Part shown: positions 1 through 11,189 of the stretch, piece after piece
Layout of the letters: each line of letters begins with the position of its first letter
Numbering within the stretch: the stretch's first letter is position 1
Source of the DNA: Seminavis robusta
Taxonomy: Eukaryota > Bacillariophyta > Bacillariophyceae > Naviculales > Naviculaceae
DNA length: 64,000 nucleotides
Direction: 5' to 3'
Assembly: GCA_903772945.1 (NCBI GenBank)
Contig: CAICTM010000006.1
Span: 1-64,000, forward strand
Notes under the pieces: model-generated
The model's database searches: none
What the model saw: only the letters and a program-made list of their open reading frames with translations
Told to the model about the DNA's origin: nothing
Translations under genes and position numbers: made by a program

Positions 1-556
1 GTGACTGGCGCGGTCATTGAGAACCCTGTCTCAAATGACTATTCACGAGAGAATCTCATCATGAGTCGAACTAAAACCTATCTAGGATCGAGTCCGCAAT
101 AAGGCTAAGAGCCGTGTATTGCATTCGCCCCCTGACAAGGGTCACAGAGGCGCGACATCAAGTCGGCAAGGAGAACATATGATTAAAAGTGCGGGGCACT
201 CTCATGAGATTTGATGTAGACATTGCATCGCACGATGGCAATCATAGTCATACTAGGTTGATGATGAAACATCGCTCTAGATATTTAGCCAGCGTGGAGT
301 ACTTCCACGCTACTAGATCCTGGCTAGACAAACCTTCCACGCGTTCCGTTTTAGGATCGTGGAGAGACGTAGGATTACTACCGCAACCTACTCTATCACA
401 CTTTATAGTCTCCCGCGGGAAGCCAGATCTACGATCCCTTGATGATGATCTCTCTCGTTGATTAGTTTTCATAGCTTTCTAATCTCTCTCATAACTTTCA
501 TTCTCTCAAACTCAAAACACTCGAAAGATCTTTACACTAGCTTTTAGCGTAGTGCA
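1..556. mobile_element. Rearranged Ty3/Gypsy LTR fragments
   Basis: Bases 1-123 match the distal part of the LTR seen complete at 2855-3282 and run off the window edge. Bases 124-246 match the internal sequence next to the LTR of the Gypsy element at 7651 onward, including the CCCCCTGACAAGG stretch that would be its polypurine tract on the minus strand. Bases 247-556 are the reverse complement of about the first 310 bases of the 2855 LTR. So two pieces of one LTR family meet head to head. The 247-556 piece is very similar to the 2855 copy, which suggests a fairly recent fossil. It ends with the family's TG/CA terminus at 555-556, directly abutting host coding sequence. Confidence 0.82.
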
Positions 557-1727
557 CTTGTGCATTATAAGGGCTGTAGAGTTTGGAAGGCACTTCAATT
601 GTCATGGTCTTGGATCTGTCCATGGCAAAATGAAACGGCAATGGTCGACTCAGCCGGTAGATAGCATCTACATCAGGGTCATTGTCACAAACAGACTGGA
701 CCACAGCAATATTGGATCGCTCCAATTCTTTAATCAACAGTGGACCTCTCTGTCCCCTGGCTTCTACGCTGCTGATAAGAGACAGAGGCATTCCACGAGG
801 CCAAGAATCCGAGACAGAGGCTCCCATGACTGGGAAAGGATTGAATGCACGTCCCTCATAGGACATGGCTGTGCTGATATGCTTGATCATGTGTCGTTCC
901 CTGTTTTCGTCAGCAAAAACTGCCATTAGTTCTTCACCAGAAAACATGTCACCTTGCAACTCACTGCGCAGTGAGACCAAATTGTCGTCATCAAAGTCAA
1001 AAATGGTAGTGGCTCCCATCCAAATGGCGTAGAGATACCCAATATTCTTCCATGCAAAACTCCGGTAGGGTGTTTGTTCCACAAAGGGGACCATCTTGGC
1101 GAGTTGCTCCTGCGCGGGGACAGACAAGAATCGAACCTTTGTGCCGCCACCAGTGTTGTTCCAGCCAGCCATGTCCATGTAGTTTTTGGGCGTCTTGGTA
1201 TCTGCCACCACCACCATGCACCATTGGGTCAGCTGATTACCAACTCCTTTGATGGCATCGGCTGGTTCATAGATTGTAGTGACCACAGCCCACTGGTTGC
1301 ATGTTTGGTAGAGAGGCTCTCTTTGTAAAAAGGAGGGCAAGTCCTCTGAAGCTGTACTGTCGCCTCCTGTTTCCATTTTGCTTTTCTTCTCTTCCACTTT
1401 GGTTGGGGCTCTGGCTGTCGGACCGAATCGGCGTTGTCCATCAAATTCTCTCACGGGATCCCCCTTGAAACGACTGGCAGTGGCGGCACTGGTAGCAACA
1501 TTGGTAATCACGTCCCCCAAAATGCTGGCTGTGGATGTGAGTGGAGAGGCAGCAATATTTCTGTCCTTGAAGGAACCATTGGCCATGTCAACTTGATCCT
1601 TGAAATTCTCCAGAACAACCACAAAGACCCTCCAGCTCACAAGGATTGCCAGGATTGTCACCATGAACCTCAACCGGGTGAACTTGCCAGTGTCCCCATT
1701 GTTGTTTATTGTTTTGGGAGGCATCAT
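537..1727 (-). pseudogene. STELLO/DUF288-like glycosyltransferase, 3' end lost to LTR insertion
   Basis: The ORF starts at ATG 1727. About 390 residues are host-encoded (557-1727), and the last few residues before the stop at 537 come from the Gypsy LTR. A short cytosolic N-terminus is followed by a hydrophobic segment (about residues 20-40), as in a Golgi type II membrane protein. From about residue 140 it carries the STELLO/DUF288 pattern: WAVVTTIYEP, then ADTKTPKNY, then YRSFAWKNIGYLYAI and a DFDDDN acidic motif. Plant STELLO proteins, which act in the Golgi on cellulose synthase assembly, and animal DUF288 proteins are roughly twice as long, so only the N-terminal half remains. The missing part is not visible in this window. 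It is likely a non-functional allele or a gene fragment, although the open part is uninterrupted. Confidence 0.78.
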
Positions 1728-2153
1728 CTTGGTTATTTATGATAATTAGATCTGCACAAAAGGTTGGAAACCTCCTTGGGGTGGACGGCGAATTGAATTC
1801 CTTTCGCCCTTCAACCGAACACAAAATATATAATCAAGAGTGGTACAGTTGTACCAGTACCTTGGAAACGCAGGGGGGATGAGCAAACCTGCCCATGGCG
1901 CTATATTGCATTAGTTAGAGCTAGCTAGAAATACATTGAAATGGATAGCGCAATTGCAGATCTAGAATTAACTTGCTGTTGCCAACAGAGATCAATGACG
2001 TCCAGCTGTTCTTGAGCAAACCAAGTAGAGCAGACGCGCTACAGGATCAGCACAAGAACGACAGGACGTCATTGATCACAGTTGGCAATGCCAAAACAGT
2101 GATCATCCGCATGGTTGCAAGGAACCATGGGAGGGCAGCCCCACCACCACCAC
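1728..2153. other. Intergenic, nothing recognised
   Basis: This stretch lies between the start of the STELLO-like gene and the 3' end of the DDE transposase. I see no coding pattern or repeat structure in it. Confidence 0.5.
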
Positions 2154-2854
2154 TCAATACCGAACTTGCCAGGGGTGGATGCTGCCGTCATCAATCCCAA
2201 GCTGGGTGATGACGGTACAGGCACCAAAACAATGCTTGTGGAGCCAAAGGTCGTGCCTGAACTTTTGGTTCAGGACGCCAAAGCTCTTCAGCATTGAGTT
2301 GATGCCCTCATGTCGGTGACGGGCATCATCCTTGGCCCGCTTGTCAGACCACGACACAAACCTCCCGGGTGTGCGGACTCGTGGGTGCAGGTAGCCGCCG
2401 TCAGCCTCCACAAGCTCATGGGGAGCCAGCTGATGCACAAGATTGCGCTTGAAGATCTTCAAATCCGGCCATGCGCCACACCGGAAGGGGCCATTGATCC
2501 AAACAATGTCACCTGTTTGAATACACACTCCTACCTCATAGCGGAGACCAGGTCCCTCAAACTTGTGGCTGAACCAACTCTTGCAGAATGGTGTTGGTTG
2601 GTTGATGGGGCAATCGGTCCCATCCAGGTGATCTTGCAAGATCGATTGCGATTGCCGAACCGACCAGTACGGAACCTGTTGGACCATTTGATCTAAAACA
2701 TCATGGTTAGAATTGTCGAATTGCAAAGAACAAAAGAACAACAACAGAACTGAAAGATTTACCACTCGTGGACGCAAAGCACTGATGGAAGGAATGTACC
2801 GCCAAATCCATTTGGTGTAGGTTGGGGGAGTAGTGCCGGCAAGAGAAGCAAGGG
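2154..2854 (-). pseudogene. DDE transposase of DDE_Tnp4/Harbinger-like type, 5' end cut by LTR
   Basis: The minus-strand frame is open from the LTR border at 2854 to a stop at 2154, with no ATG near the start, so the N-terminus was removed when the LTR came in at 2855. The visible part has the three acidic blocks of a DDE transposase: DGTDCPI, then GPFRCGAWPDLKIF...EADGGY, then HEGINSMLKSFGVLNQKFRH near the C-terminus. That order fits the DDE_Tnp4 (PIF/Harbinger-like) fold. The family assignment is by motif only, and I found no terminal inverted repeats. It is a plain DNA transposon remnant whose catalytic part looks uninterrupted. Confidence 0.68.
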
Positions 2855-3282
2855 TGCACTACGCTAAAAGCTAGTGTAAAGATCTTTCGAGTGTTTTGAG
2901 TTTGAGAGAATGAAAGTTATGAGAGAGATTAGAAAGCTATGAAAACTAATCAACGAGAGAGATCATCATCAAGGGATCGTAGATCTGGCCTCCCGCGGGA
3001 GACTATAAAGTGTGATAGAGTAGGTTGCAGTAGTAATCCTACGTCTCTCCACGATCCTAAACCGGAACGCGTGGAAGGTTTGTCTAGCCTGGATCTAGTA
3101 GCGTGGAAGTACTCCACGCTGGCTAAATATCTAGAGCGATGTTTCATCATCAACCTAGTATGACCAGAGCGGTCATTGAGAACCCTGTCTCGAATGACTA
3201 TTCACGAGAGACTCAGTCATGAGTCGAACTCAAACCCTATCTAGGATCGAGTCGCGAATAAGGCTAAGAGCCGTGTATTGCA
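2855..3282 (-). mobile_element. Ty3/Gypsy LTR, full length (428 bp), apparently solo
   Basis: It begins TGCACTACGCTA and ends GTGTATTGCA, the same termini as the LTRs of the element at 7229-11611, and matches them over its length with many substitutions and small indels. It belongs to the subfamily of the inverted fragment at 247-556. The 4-bp flanks (AGGG left, TCAG right) do not match, so it is not a simple solo LTR with intact target duplication. It truncates the transposase on its left. An 8-bp-arm palindrome (TCAGGTTT...AAACCTGA, 3283-3306) sits right at its other border. Confidence 0.85.
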
Positions 3283-3517
3283 TCAGGTTTGTATATAGAA
3301 ACCTGACAAATCAGTGAGATCGTAAAATGTGTGAGCAAACTGGTTGACTGCTGCTACTAAAATACAGTGGTGGATGTCGAGTTGGGTTTACTATAAACAC
3401 TGTAGTACTCCGTTCTGGATTTCAACCACCGAAAACTAGAGAGGCCCAATCACCAAAGAAAAAAATGGTCTACTATAGAAATTTAGTTCGATTTCGTAGG
3501 CCAAACAAAAAGAGAAC

Positions 3518-4560
3518 CTAGTCGCCGTAAGTGACACTGGAGAGTGCGTCCATAAGTGAACGCCACAAGTCACACTCGTGGTCACGTCGCCAGATGAACT
3601 CGAAAAGACATCCCTGGAGCTGTTTTTTTGTGCCTTCGATTGTGTTCGTGTGCACCCCGGTCACCGGATCTTTATAGCCTTCCTCATGATTGACCGTTTG
3701 GTGCTCATAAGCATTAACAGTGTAGCCAAATCCAGCATCGATCTGAACATCTTCAATGCGATTATAAGCCTCCCAGCAGTCACTCCGAATTATGGAACCT
3801 GGTGCAATGAACTTCTTAATTAAGGGAATCAAGGTTCTTGCATCCCTTTTATCGACAATGACAGCAAAACAGCGATGCTCGGGAGTGTTCTCCACTCCAC
3901 CGAACACCCAGGAACCTTCCACTCTGTGACCTCTGTTGTACTTGCGCTTTCCGAACTTAGACTCATCAATTTCGACAATAATGTCTACCCCCCCCCTATC
4001 TGACCATTAGAATGAGTCACAATAGACGAAATGAATTCTCGAACATACTTAAGCCAATGAGTCGTCTTTCCTTTAGACCAACTCAAATATATAGAGATCT
4101 GTTCATGTGAGGAACCAGTGAGCCAATAATATAGAAATTTGAGTACGTCGCACCTCCCCCCACGAACAGCTTCGAAGAAGGTGCCCTTATATACCGATTG
4201 ACACCACTCGCTTCCGTGAGTAGACTGGCATTCACGTTTTCGACAACGAAGAACCGGTCCGCTCTTCTTATATTGAACTACACCAAGCTTTGTACTATAA
4301 AGTGGATAGTCAGTAGGCAAATTACTTAAAGCACCATTTTTTCGTAAGTAGAGAAAGCACTCTTTTTCGTCACTGAAAGCTGTCGCTAAATCTTTTAAAG
4401 GTGGTATCCCACTTTGGCGATTCAAGTTACGGTACCGGTCACCCTCAATTTGGCCACTTAAACTGCCATTGGCCACACTTTCGTTTGGCGGAATAATCCT
4501 GAGTTGGCGAACCGGAGGAGGCTCATCAACACTGCCGACATCAGAAACAACGGACGCCAT
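3518..4560 (-). pseudogene. ISXO2/Merlin-type (IS1595) DDE transposase, one homopolymer frameshift
   Basis: ATG is at 4560; the frame just before it has no better start. The N-terminal half (about 190 residues) has a Cys-containing region (CRKRECQ) followed by a helix-turn-helix-like stretch (HEQISIYLSWSKGKTTHWLKYVREF). The catalytic half is open from about 3985 to the stop at 3518 and shows IDESKFGKRKYNRGHRVEG, then RSDCWEAY, then HTNTIEG, the D, D and E blocks of the IS1595/Merlin superfamily. The two halves are offset by one frame at a run of nine G/C at about 3990-3998, so a single homopolymer slip separates an otherwise complete transposase. A sequencing or assembly error there is a real alternative. 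Terminal inverted repeats and 8-9 bp target duplications were not found. Confidence 0.85.
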
Positions 4561-4832
4561 CTTTGGCAAATTTATGAGTCAACAACACTGTTTCCAACAT
4601 TGCGTCCATTGCATCTCACGTCCGATCAATTGGAATTTGAAGAACCAAAAGCCAGGCCTGCCCTCTAAGAAGCCAAGCAGGGGTGCGTGTTGTAAAGAGA
4701 GGAGAACGAATCCCACCAAAGAATGCCGGCGTAAATTAGTTTAAATTTTAAATTTTAAATGCATGTGACCTCCCGCTTTTCGTTGGCACTCTCGAGACCG
4801 TCTTAGCTCACTTTTTGTGTTAGAAGCACTAC

Positions 4833-5375
4833 ATGATGCCATCCATCCAGGAGATAGTTGTAGAAACAGTTGACTCTGAAGATTCAGATGATGGTGCTGC
4901 TGTTCGTGCAGTGGTTGATGAGCCGACCATGAACAACAACCAAAACGGCAACAATCTTAATGAGTCAGCTTTCCTCCCGAATGCTGAACGGGATCATGCT
5001 GGACATACCGGTCTTACAGACCATTCACGTGAATGGGAACTCCACACTTTTGCATCCAGTACTAGCAGCGACGATGATGACGAGATAGCCCACAGAGAGA
5101 TTGAGGTCATGGAGGTCATGGATGATCTAAGTGACAGTGAGGTTGAAAAGGTTCGTGCCAGTAAAAGGGCAAAGCGTGATAAAGATAGTAAGCGTAAGAG
5201 GGACCAGTACCAAAACTATTTAACCGATAAAGATTCTTCCCAGAATGCTTCTAGCTAAGTCCGACGACTCTAGCGACAAAAAAGAACCTGCCAGAGACTA
5301 TTGGTCTCATGATGGTTCTTTATCTAACACGAACACCTCTAAACAGAAGCCTCGTGTCCGTGGTTCTAAGGGCAG
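4833..5375 (+). pseudogene. Acidic/basic ORF of unknown function, 5' part, split by Copia insertion
   Basis: The frame opens at ATG 4833, 272 bp from and divergent to the Merlin-type transposase. It encodes an acidic Ser/Asp-rich stretch and then a Lys/Arg-rich stretch (KRAKRDKDSKRKRDQ), the look of a nuclear or DNA-binding protein. A stop near 5256 is followed at once by another open frame (5245 on) of the same composition, so there is either a frameshift or a missed short intron. The Copia element enters at 5376. The region continues past the Copia element at 16909. I do not recognise the family. It could be a second gene of the Merlin-type element or an unrelated host gene. Confidence 0.5.
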
Positions 5376-5624
5376 TGTTGGAGGAAATATACCTGACACC
5401 TCTTTACTATTGACTCGTGTATTAAACATCTAGTCCGGTTCGCATGCATATTCATGATGCAAGGAACCAAGGGAGTTTTAGGTCTAAAGTGTTGCGGGGG
5501 TTCTTATATCCAATTCAATCACAAGAATTGCTGAGCACCACCAGAAAATCCTCACTTTTGCTTTTCAGCTTAATCTAAAACCAAATTACTCCCCAATAAG
5601 CTGCAGTATTACTAGCAAACAACA
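5376..5624 (+). repeat. 5' LTR of the Copia element (249 bp)
   Basis: Starts TGTTGGAGG and ends AGCAAACAACA. By eye it differs from the 3' LTR by one substitution and one 5-bp length change. It contains a TATA-like stretch at about 5505-5509. Confidence 0.93.
5505..5509 (+). promoter_or_regulatory. Possible TATA box in the Copia LTR
   Basis: TTATATCC lies 45-50 bases upstream of the segment 5554-5568 that pairs with the primer-binding site. A transcript starting roughly 30-45 bases downstream of it would begin near that segment. This is inference from position only. Confidence 0.3.
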
Positions 5625-5639
5625 CTGAAAAGCAAAAGT
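5625..5639 (+). promoter_or_regulatory. Primer-binding site, complementary to the element's own LTR
   Basis: The first 15 bases after the 5' LTR, CTGAAAAGCAAAAGT, occupy the standard primer-binding position. They do not show the TGG start typical of a tRNA 3'-end primer. They are the exact reverse complement of LTR bases 5554-5568 (ACTTTTGCTTTTCAG). That arrangement is known from self-priming LTR elements of the Tf1/sushi type, where the 5' end of the transcript pairs with the site. Confidence 0.55.
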
Positions 5640-7228
5640 CTCATCTCGAGTTCGAAACAAGATCGATCAACAGTCTCGAGATTGATATCATCAAGTTGAT
5701 CCAAGACTATCAAGTCAAAGTGTATTGAGTTAACTACTGCAACAGAGGAGAGGTGCGAAGAATCAGCCTCTAGCTACACTGTAAGAGCATCGAAAGGCCT
5801 CTAACAGGAAAGAGGTGCGCGCGGGAAGAAAATCCCATCTTCAGTTACAGGTACCAGTACGTGAGATCGTCTAACAGTTTCCGGCCGGAACTACGGACAT
5901 CCAAGGGTACCAGTGTAAAGAACACGCGATTACAAGGCGATTTCATACTTGAACGACGGAAATTCGGCTGTTAGCTATTCCAAGAGTTACAGTCGATTAC
6001 GTCATCGTGTCATCGCGCGAGATTTCTATCAATCTCATCATAACAAGCAGAAGTCATCGTACGGCGATCAAGATAAGTCGCGACACAGGCGTTGCAAGCA
6101 AGAGGTCCCATACATCAATCGATAGAGGACATCTAGCCACATCTCTGAGTATCAGTACAATCTTCTAACTCCGAAAATTGAGGTTGATTCGAGTGATACA
6201 GTGCTACTGTGAAGAGAAACACAAAAATCCCGGTAAACCACACGGAGTCCTAAAACTCCACCGTTTGCCTGTTTCACACTGTAATACTCACTCAGTGTAC
6301 TCATCCAAGCATACCAAGACCATCCGCAAGCTTTGCAGAGGCAACAAAAGGACCAACAGAGGCAGTTCGCTACTACCCAAGGATCCATACCACGCTTCAC
6401 GTGAGCTGTCATCAAAGACAGAGGCTATCCAGCCAACAACAGGTGCACCAAGAGTGACCAAAAGAAGGCTATCCAGCCACCAAGCAAGCTTTTTCATAAA
6501 GCAAAGACTCATACGAGAGTCCACCGTGAGGTCCTTCCTGCAGGAGTATCCACACAGGAACAGTTCCACGAGAACAAGCCAGTTCCAAGGAACAAGCACA
6601 GCACAAGAGTGCATTACCACACCAACGGCAACCATGAGATTCCAAGGAAGAGGTGGTCGTGGTGGAGGAAGATACCCTTCAAGGGGGGGGGTAGGGGATT
6701 CAATTCCTCAGGAAGAAGCCATCAAGGAAGAGGTAACAGCTACAGGAACCAGAACAAGAGTCCCAAGCGTCAGTTCCTCTTCCATTCAAATGGACAGGCT
6801 GACACCAGGTATTATCCTTTTGAAGAGACCCTGACCCACATTGTACAGGACCTAAGGATCAAACCTGAATGGAATGATGTGCCATTGGCTTCATTGGCCA
6901 TTGAGACCATGACAAGTCAGACACCAACCAAGCCGACCAAGCCTACACTTCAGATATCACTTACTGATCCCAAAGCACAAGAGTACGATGCCTTGGAACT
7001 CAGCGAGTACAAGGCAAAGTCATCCATCTATGACAAGTCGACTCGATCCTATGAGAACATTCTCAAGACTGGTGCAACCACCATCCAGGTGACATACTGT
7101 ACCGACGCCATGAAGTCCAAGCTCAGAGGTCTAGGAGACTATGAGGATGCAGTCAAGCTCGATCCCATTGAGATGCTCAAGAGGATCCGATTGGTAGTGA
7201 TGCAAGGCTCAACCAAAGAGTTCCCATT

Positions 7229-7650
7229 TGCACTACGCTAAATGCTAGTGTAAAGATCTTTCGAGTGTTTTGAGTTTGAGAGAATGAAAGTTATGAGAGA
7301 GATTAGAAAGCTACAAAAACTAATCCATGAGAGAGATCGTTGTGAAGCTCATTGAAGTTGGTCTCCCGCGGGAGGCCTCGAAGTGTGATATCGCAGGTTA
7401 TGGCAATAACTCTACATACTCCACGGTCCATTTCCGGAACACGTGGAAACTTCAGCTAGTAGCTGTCTAGTAGCGTGGAAGCTTTCCACGCCGGCTAAAT
7501 ATCTAGAGCGATGTTTCATCGACAACCTAGTATGACTAGCAGTCATGAGAACCCTGTCTCAATGACTATTCGCGAAGGACTACGTCATGAGTCGAACTCA
7601 AACCCTATCTAGGATCGAGTCGCGAATAAGGCTAAGAGCCGTGTATTGCA
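7229..7650 (-). repeat. 3' LTR of the Gypsy element (minus orientation)
   Basis: A 422-bp copy that pairs with 11190-11611. It contains a perfect palindrome around GCGTGGAAGCTTTCCACGC near 7471-7489, and a CCCGCGGG palindrome. Confidence 0.93.
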
Positions 7651-7783
7651 TTCGCCCCCTGACAAGGGTCACAGAAGGCACGACATCAGTCGGACAAGGA
7701 GAACATATGAATTAAAGTGCGGGGCACTCTCCGGAGATTGGATGTAGACATGTGCGTCGCACGATGGCAATCCTACAAGGGGA

Positions 7784-9718
7784 TCAGGCCTTGTATGGGT
7801 GTAAATACCTTATGTTCCAAGTCTGGTAGACTGTGCCGCCATTGGCGGTAGCATGTCGGAGCCGTACAGTGCCATTGTTATTGACTCGGTCCATATTGTA
7901 AGGACCTTTGTACTTTGGCTGACCGTGCTTGCGGTGCTGATACTGTTGAAACCTCACAGTATCGTTGACATTGTATTGATGAGGGACACGCGTCGCGTTT
8001 TCCTTATCAGTGTGTTTCTGGATGAGTCGTTGGCGACGTTCTTTGATGTGTTTCCAGTTTACTTCGAAACGGACGTTGTGAATCGCGTCACGATTGAACA
8101 CGTGTGGTAATGAACTTGCGACGAAGTCCATATTCATCCCGGAGTGTCTTCTCGACTTCTGCGCGGAACTCACGTTCGCTATCCATGATAACCTCAGCAG
8201 GCCATGGATACTGGGTGAGCCACGTCTGTTCTAGAACGATGGCTACTTCGTCTGCTGCATTGGAGCAGATCTCGGCATCTCGAACCAACCATTCGTGTTA
8301 CGGGATCAATCATTGTCAAGCAATGAAATGGACAGGGATTCTTTTTCTAGGATCCCGACGTTGTAGTACATGTGATCGTCTGATCCATATGTCTCGATAG
8401 TAGTTCACTAGTCCAATGAATCTACCAAGTTTCTTCCTGTTCGAGGAGGAGCGATATTCTGATCGCATCTATTTTCTTGGTTAGGGTTGGATTCCTTCTC
8501 AGTTTCCAGTAGCTTAGGTACTCAAGTTCTCTTCTTTCGAAGAAGGACTGGTAGCATTGATCTTAAGTCCGGCTTCTCGAAGCCTTAGGAGAACTTCATC
8601 TAACTATTCAACGTGATCTACTAGATCGCCGTTAGTTAGGATGAGTTGATCATCAATGTATGCACGGACATTTTCCAAGTCGTGCATGAGTGTTCCCATC
8701 TTCCTTTGGAAGATGTCGGGACTATTGCATAGGCCCATCGGTACTCGTTGGTATTCGTATTTCCTGAATCCGTCTAGATTCAGTAGCATGTCTTGTATCC
8801 TTGGGATCGGACAAGGTTTTTGCTCAATCCTTTTGTTCAGTTCCCGGACGTCAGAGATGAACTGTATAGATCCATTCTTTTTGGGAATGATAAATGTCGG
8901 TGTCGTCCACTCGGAACGGTTTACCTTCGTAAGTGCTCCTGCGTCGCAGAGACGTTCGACCTCTGTCTTAAGAGTGTTGGTATGGACACGTGGAGTAGGG
9001 TAAGCCCTAGCGTGATAGGGTTTAGCGTCAGGACGAAGTTCTACTTCGTAGTCGTCCATTTGTCGCTTTCCTAAAGTACCTTCGAATTGGTCGGAGCACT
9101 TGGTTAATAAGGCATGAAGCGGTTCCTGCTCTTCTTATTTACCTGGTTTTGACTCTGGCATATCTGCCTTAAGTCAGGTTGTTCGTATTTCGCGTCAAGA
9201 GTCCTCTTGAGACGATCTGTACTGTCGCTGACAGCTGTAGGATCATTGAACTTGATTCTTAGATCGGAGAGAATGTCTCGACCTATGATCATGTCATACG
9301 CCCCCAAGTTCTTGGTGGCGTGCAAGTTCCATTCGATAATTCTATCATTGTGGAACTCAGGAGTCATAAGTGCACCCTTACACTTCGTGCTGGGGTTTAA
9401 TTCCTTTACAGGGGTAGTCCATAGTGTTTGGACGCCCCCATGATCCTTCATGCTTAATCTCTTAGCATGAATTTGGGTAATCAAGGTTCCGGATGCTTCT
9501 GTATCCAGTAAGCAACGGAGTGTAACGGGTTTTTGTTTCCCTTTTTCTCGTCTGTTGAATCTAACATAGACGATAGTTTTGAGGTCTCTTGTCTTGCGAC
9601 GTTGACGAGGTGGTTGGCCACGGACGAGGTTAACAATGCTGGATAGATCGTCAGAATCTAGTTGAGCAGTTTCTAGGCAATTATCTAATTTGCCGTAGAC
9701 TTCATCAGTTGCAAACAA
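7784..9718 (-). pseudogene. Gypsy pol region: protease, reverse transcriptase, integrase
   Basis: In minus-strand order there is an aspartic-protease-like part (RCLLDTEASGTLIT, where a DTGAS-like motif is expected), a reverse transcriptase part (ELRPDAKPYHARAYPTP, TTPTFIIPKKNGSIQFISDVRELN, then YIDDQLILT), and an integrase end part (WPAEVIMDSEREF, and a C-terminal RFQQYQHRKHGQPKYKGPY stretch). The order with integrase last identifies Ty3/Gypsy. The region is broken and shortened. Confidence 0.85.
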
Positions 9719-9808
9719 TTCTTGTTTACTAGTTAGTGAGATATCTTCATCACTTAGGTATGAGAAATCGGAACATGGTTCCGTTGAATCATCATCCTGG
9801 CCTAATCC

Positions 9809-11137
9809 TCAGACGGAGATCTCTCCATCTGAATGATTGAAGTCGAAGTCGGCAAGAGCCTTGTCGACTGCAGCCATTTTCTTGTCCATCATGTTGAGGG
9901 ACCCGACAGAGGAGTCATCCTCGTTGTCAGAGTCGTCCGACTTGCGTTTGGCAACATGGTTGCATTCGCTTTTCTTCTTGCGATCCGCCTTGACCGCAGC
10001 GTTGGAGACTTTCTTCATAAGGACCGAAAGTTCCTTCTTGGTGTAGGACTTGGCGTCGTCAGACTTGCGTTTCCAAGTCTTGTTCTTGTTGTACGCTGGC
10101 TTGCTATCGTTGTCAGACGAGGACTTGGCTTTGAGTTTCTTCAGAGTCATGCAATCAGCAGTATTGTGAGTGCTGGACTCGTGGTAATCACACCACTTTT
10201 CTTCGCTCTTGGAAGAATGGTCGTTGTTGCGAGTAGACTTGTACTTCTTGCTGTTGTTCTTCTTCGAAGGAACTTGCTTGGCATCACTGCCTTTGTCAAA
10301 GTCTTCAGCGGATTCCATGCGCTCACAGAATCCAATGAGCGCTGTCATCTCGGCAGTGAAAGGATCGAAGTCGTGTTCGTCCATCTTGCGCATCCAGGAA
10401 CGAGGAATGCCATGACAGATGATGTCGATGAATTCGTCCTGGTTCAACTGTTGATTGGCACCGAAAGGTGGCAAACGTGGAAGCTCATCGGTATTCATCC
10501 GAGTGAGGTTGTTGATGTAGGCGCGAGTTGTCATTTCGCTAGGCTTACGCATCTTGCGACGCATGAAGCGTTTCTGTTTTTCGAGAGCCTTGTAAGGGCA
10601 GGCTGCTTCGATAACCGCGTTGATTCCAAAGGTGATGTCAGCATCGCTTAGAGCGGGTTCCGCTGCACCGTCCCATGCGGCTTGGACACGAGCTTGGAAT
10701 TGGACTTCGGTTTCTCCAGAAGTCACATCGCGTGGAGGAATTGCGTTCACAGCAATTTGTCGTAGGGCGTGATGACACACTGCACGATGGCCTGCACACC
10801 CAGCTTCGTAGGCACTCTTCGCAGAGCTGGAAGTCATCTCATTGAGAAGGCGATGTTTGTCGTCGGCATTGGCAAGGTTGAGTCCAACGAAGACCTTCTC
10901 CATATTCGTAGCCCACTTGATGGTCTGACGCGGAGTGTTGGAACCATTGATGATGGCTACCTTGAAGGTATATTTGGCACTGTTTGCATCTGCAGGAACG
11001 GTGCGAAGTTTGTAGGTGGTTGCACGAGAATCGTCGATCTCGGCGTCTTCGTCGTTGTCCACGAGAGGAAGAATGGGTTTGTCACGCAACTGTTTCTCGA
11101 AGTTGGTGAACGCATGCTTTCCTTGAGCAATCTTCAT
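9809..11137 (-). pseudogene. Gypsy gag region
   Basis: An open region of about 442 codons from ATG 11137. It has a helical N-terminal capsid-like part and a Cys/His motif WCDYHESSTHNTADC (a CX2HX4HX4C knuckle variant) about two thirds along. A Lys-rich and acidic tail follows (KKSECNHVAKRKSDDSDNEDDSS). This is the best preserved part of the fossil element. Confidence 0.8.
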
Positions 11138-11189
11138 GGTGAAGGAATAGGTTGAGGGTAGCTGAAAGCTATTGTGTTTGTTAACAAAA

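Noticed and set aside
189-472. 74-90 codon open frames on both strands at 189-472 and 2939-3163
   Set aside because: They lie inside LTR copies and are mirrored in the inverted copy. The openness follows from shared LTR sequence, not from a gene.
9833-10651. Long plus-strand open frame (272 codons)
   Set aside because: It is the antisense shadow of the Gypsy gag region, with biased composition and no family resemblance.
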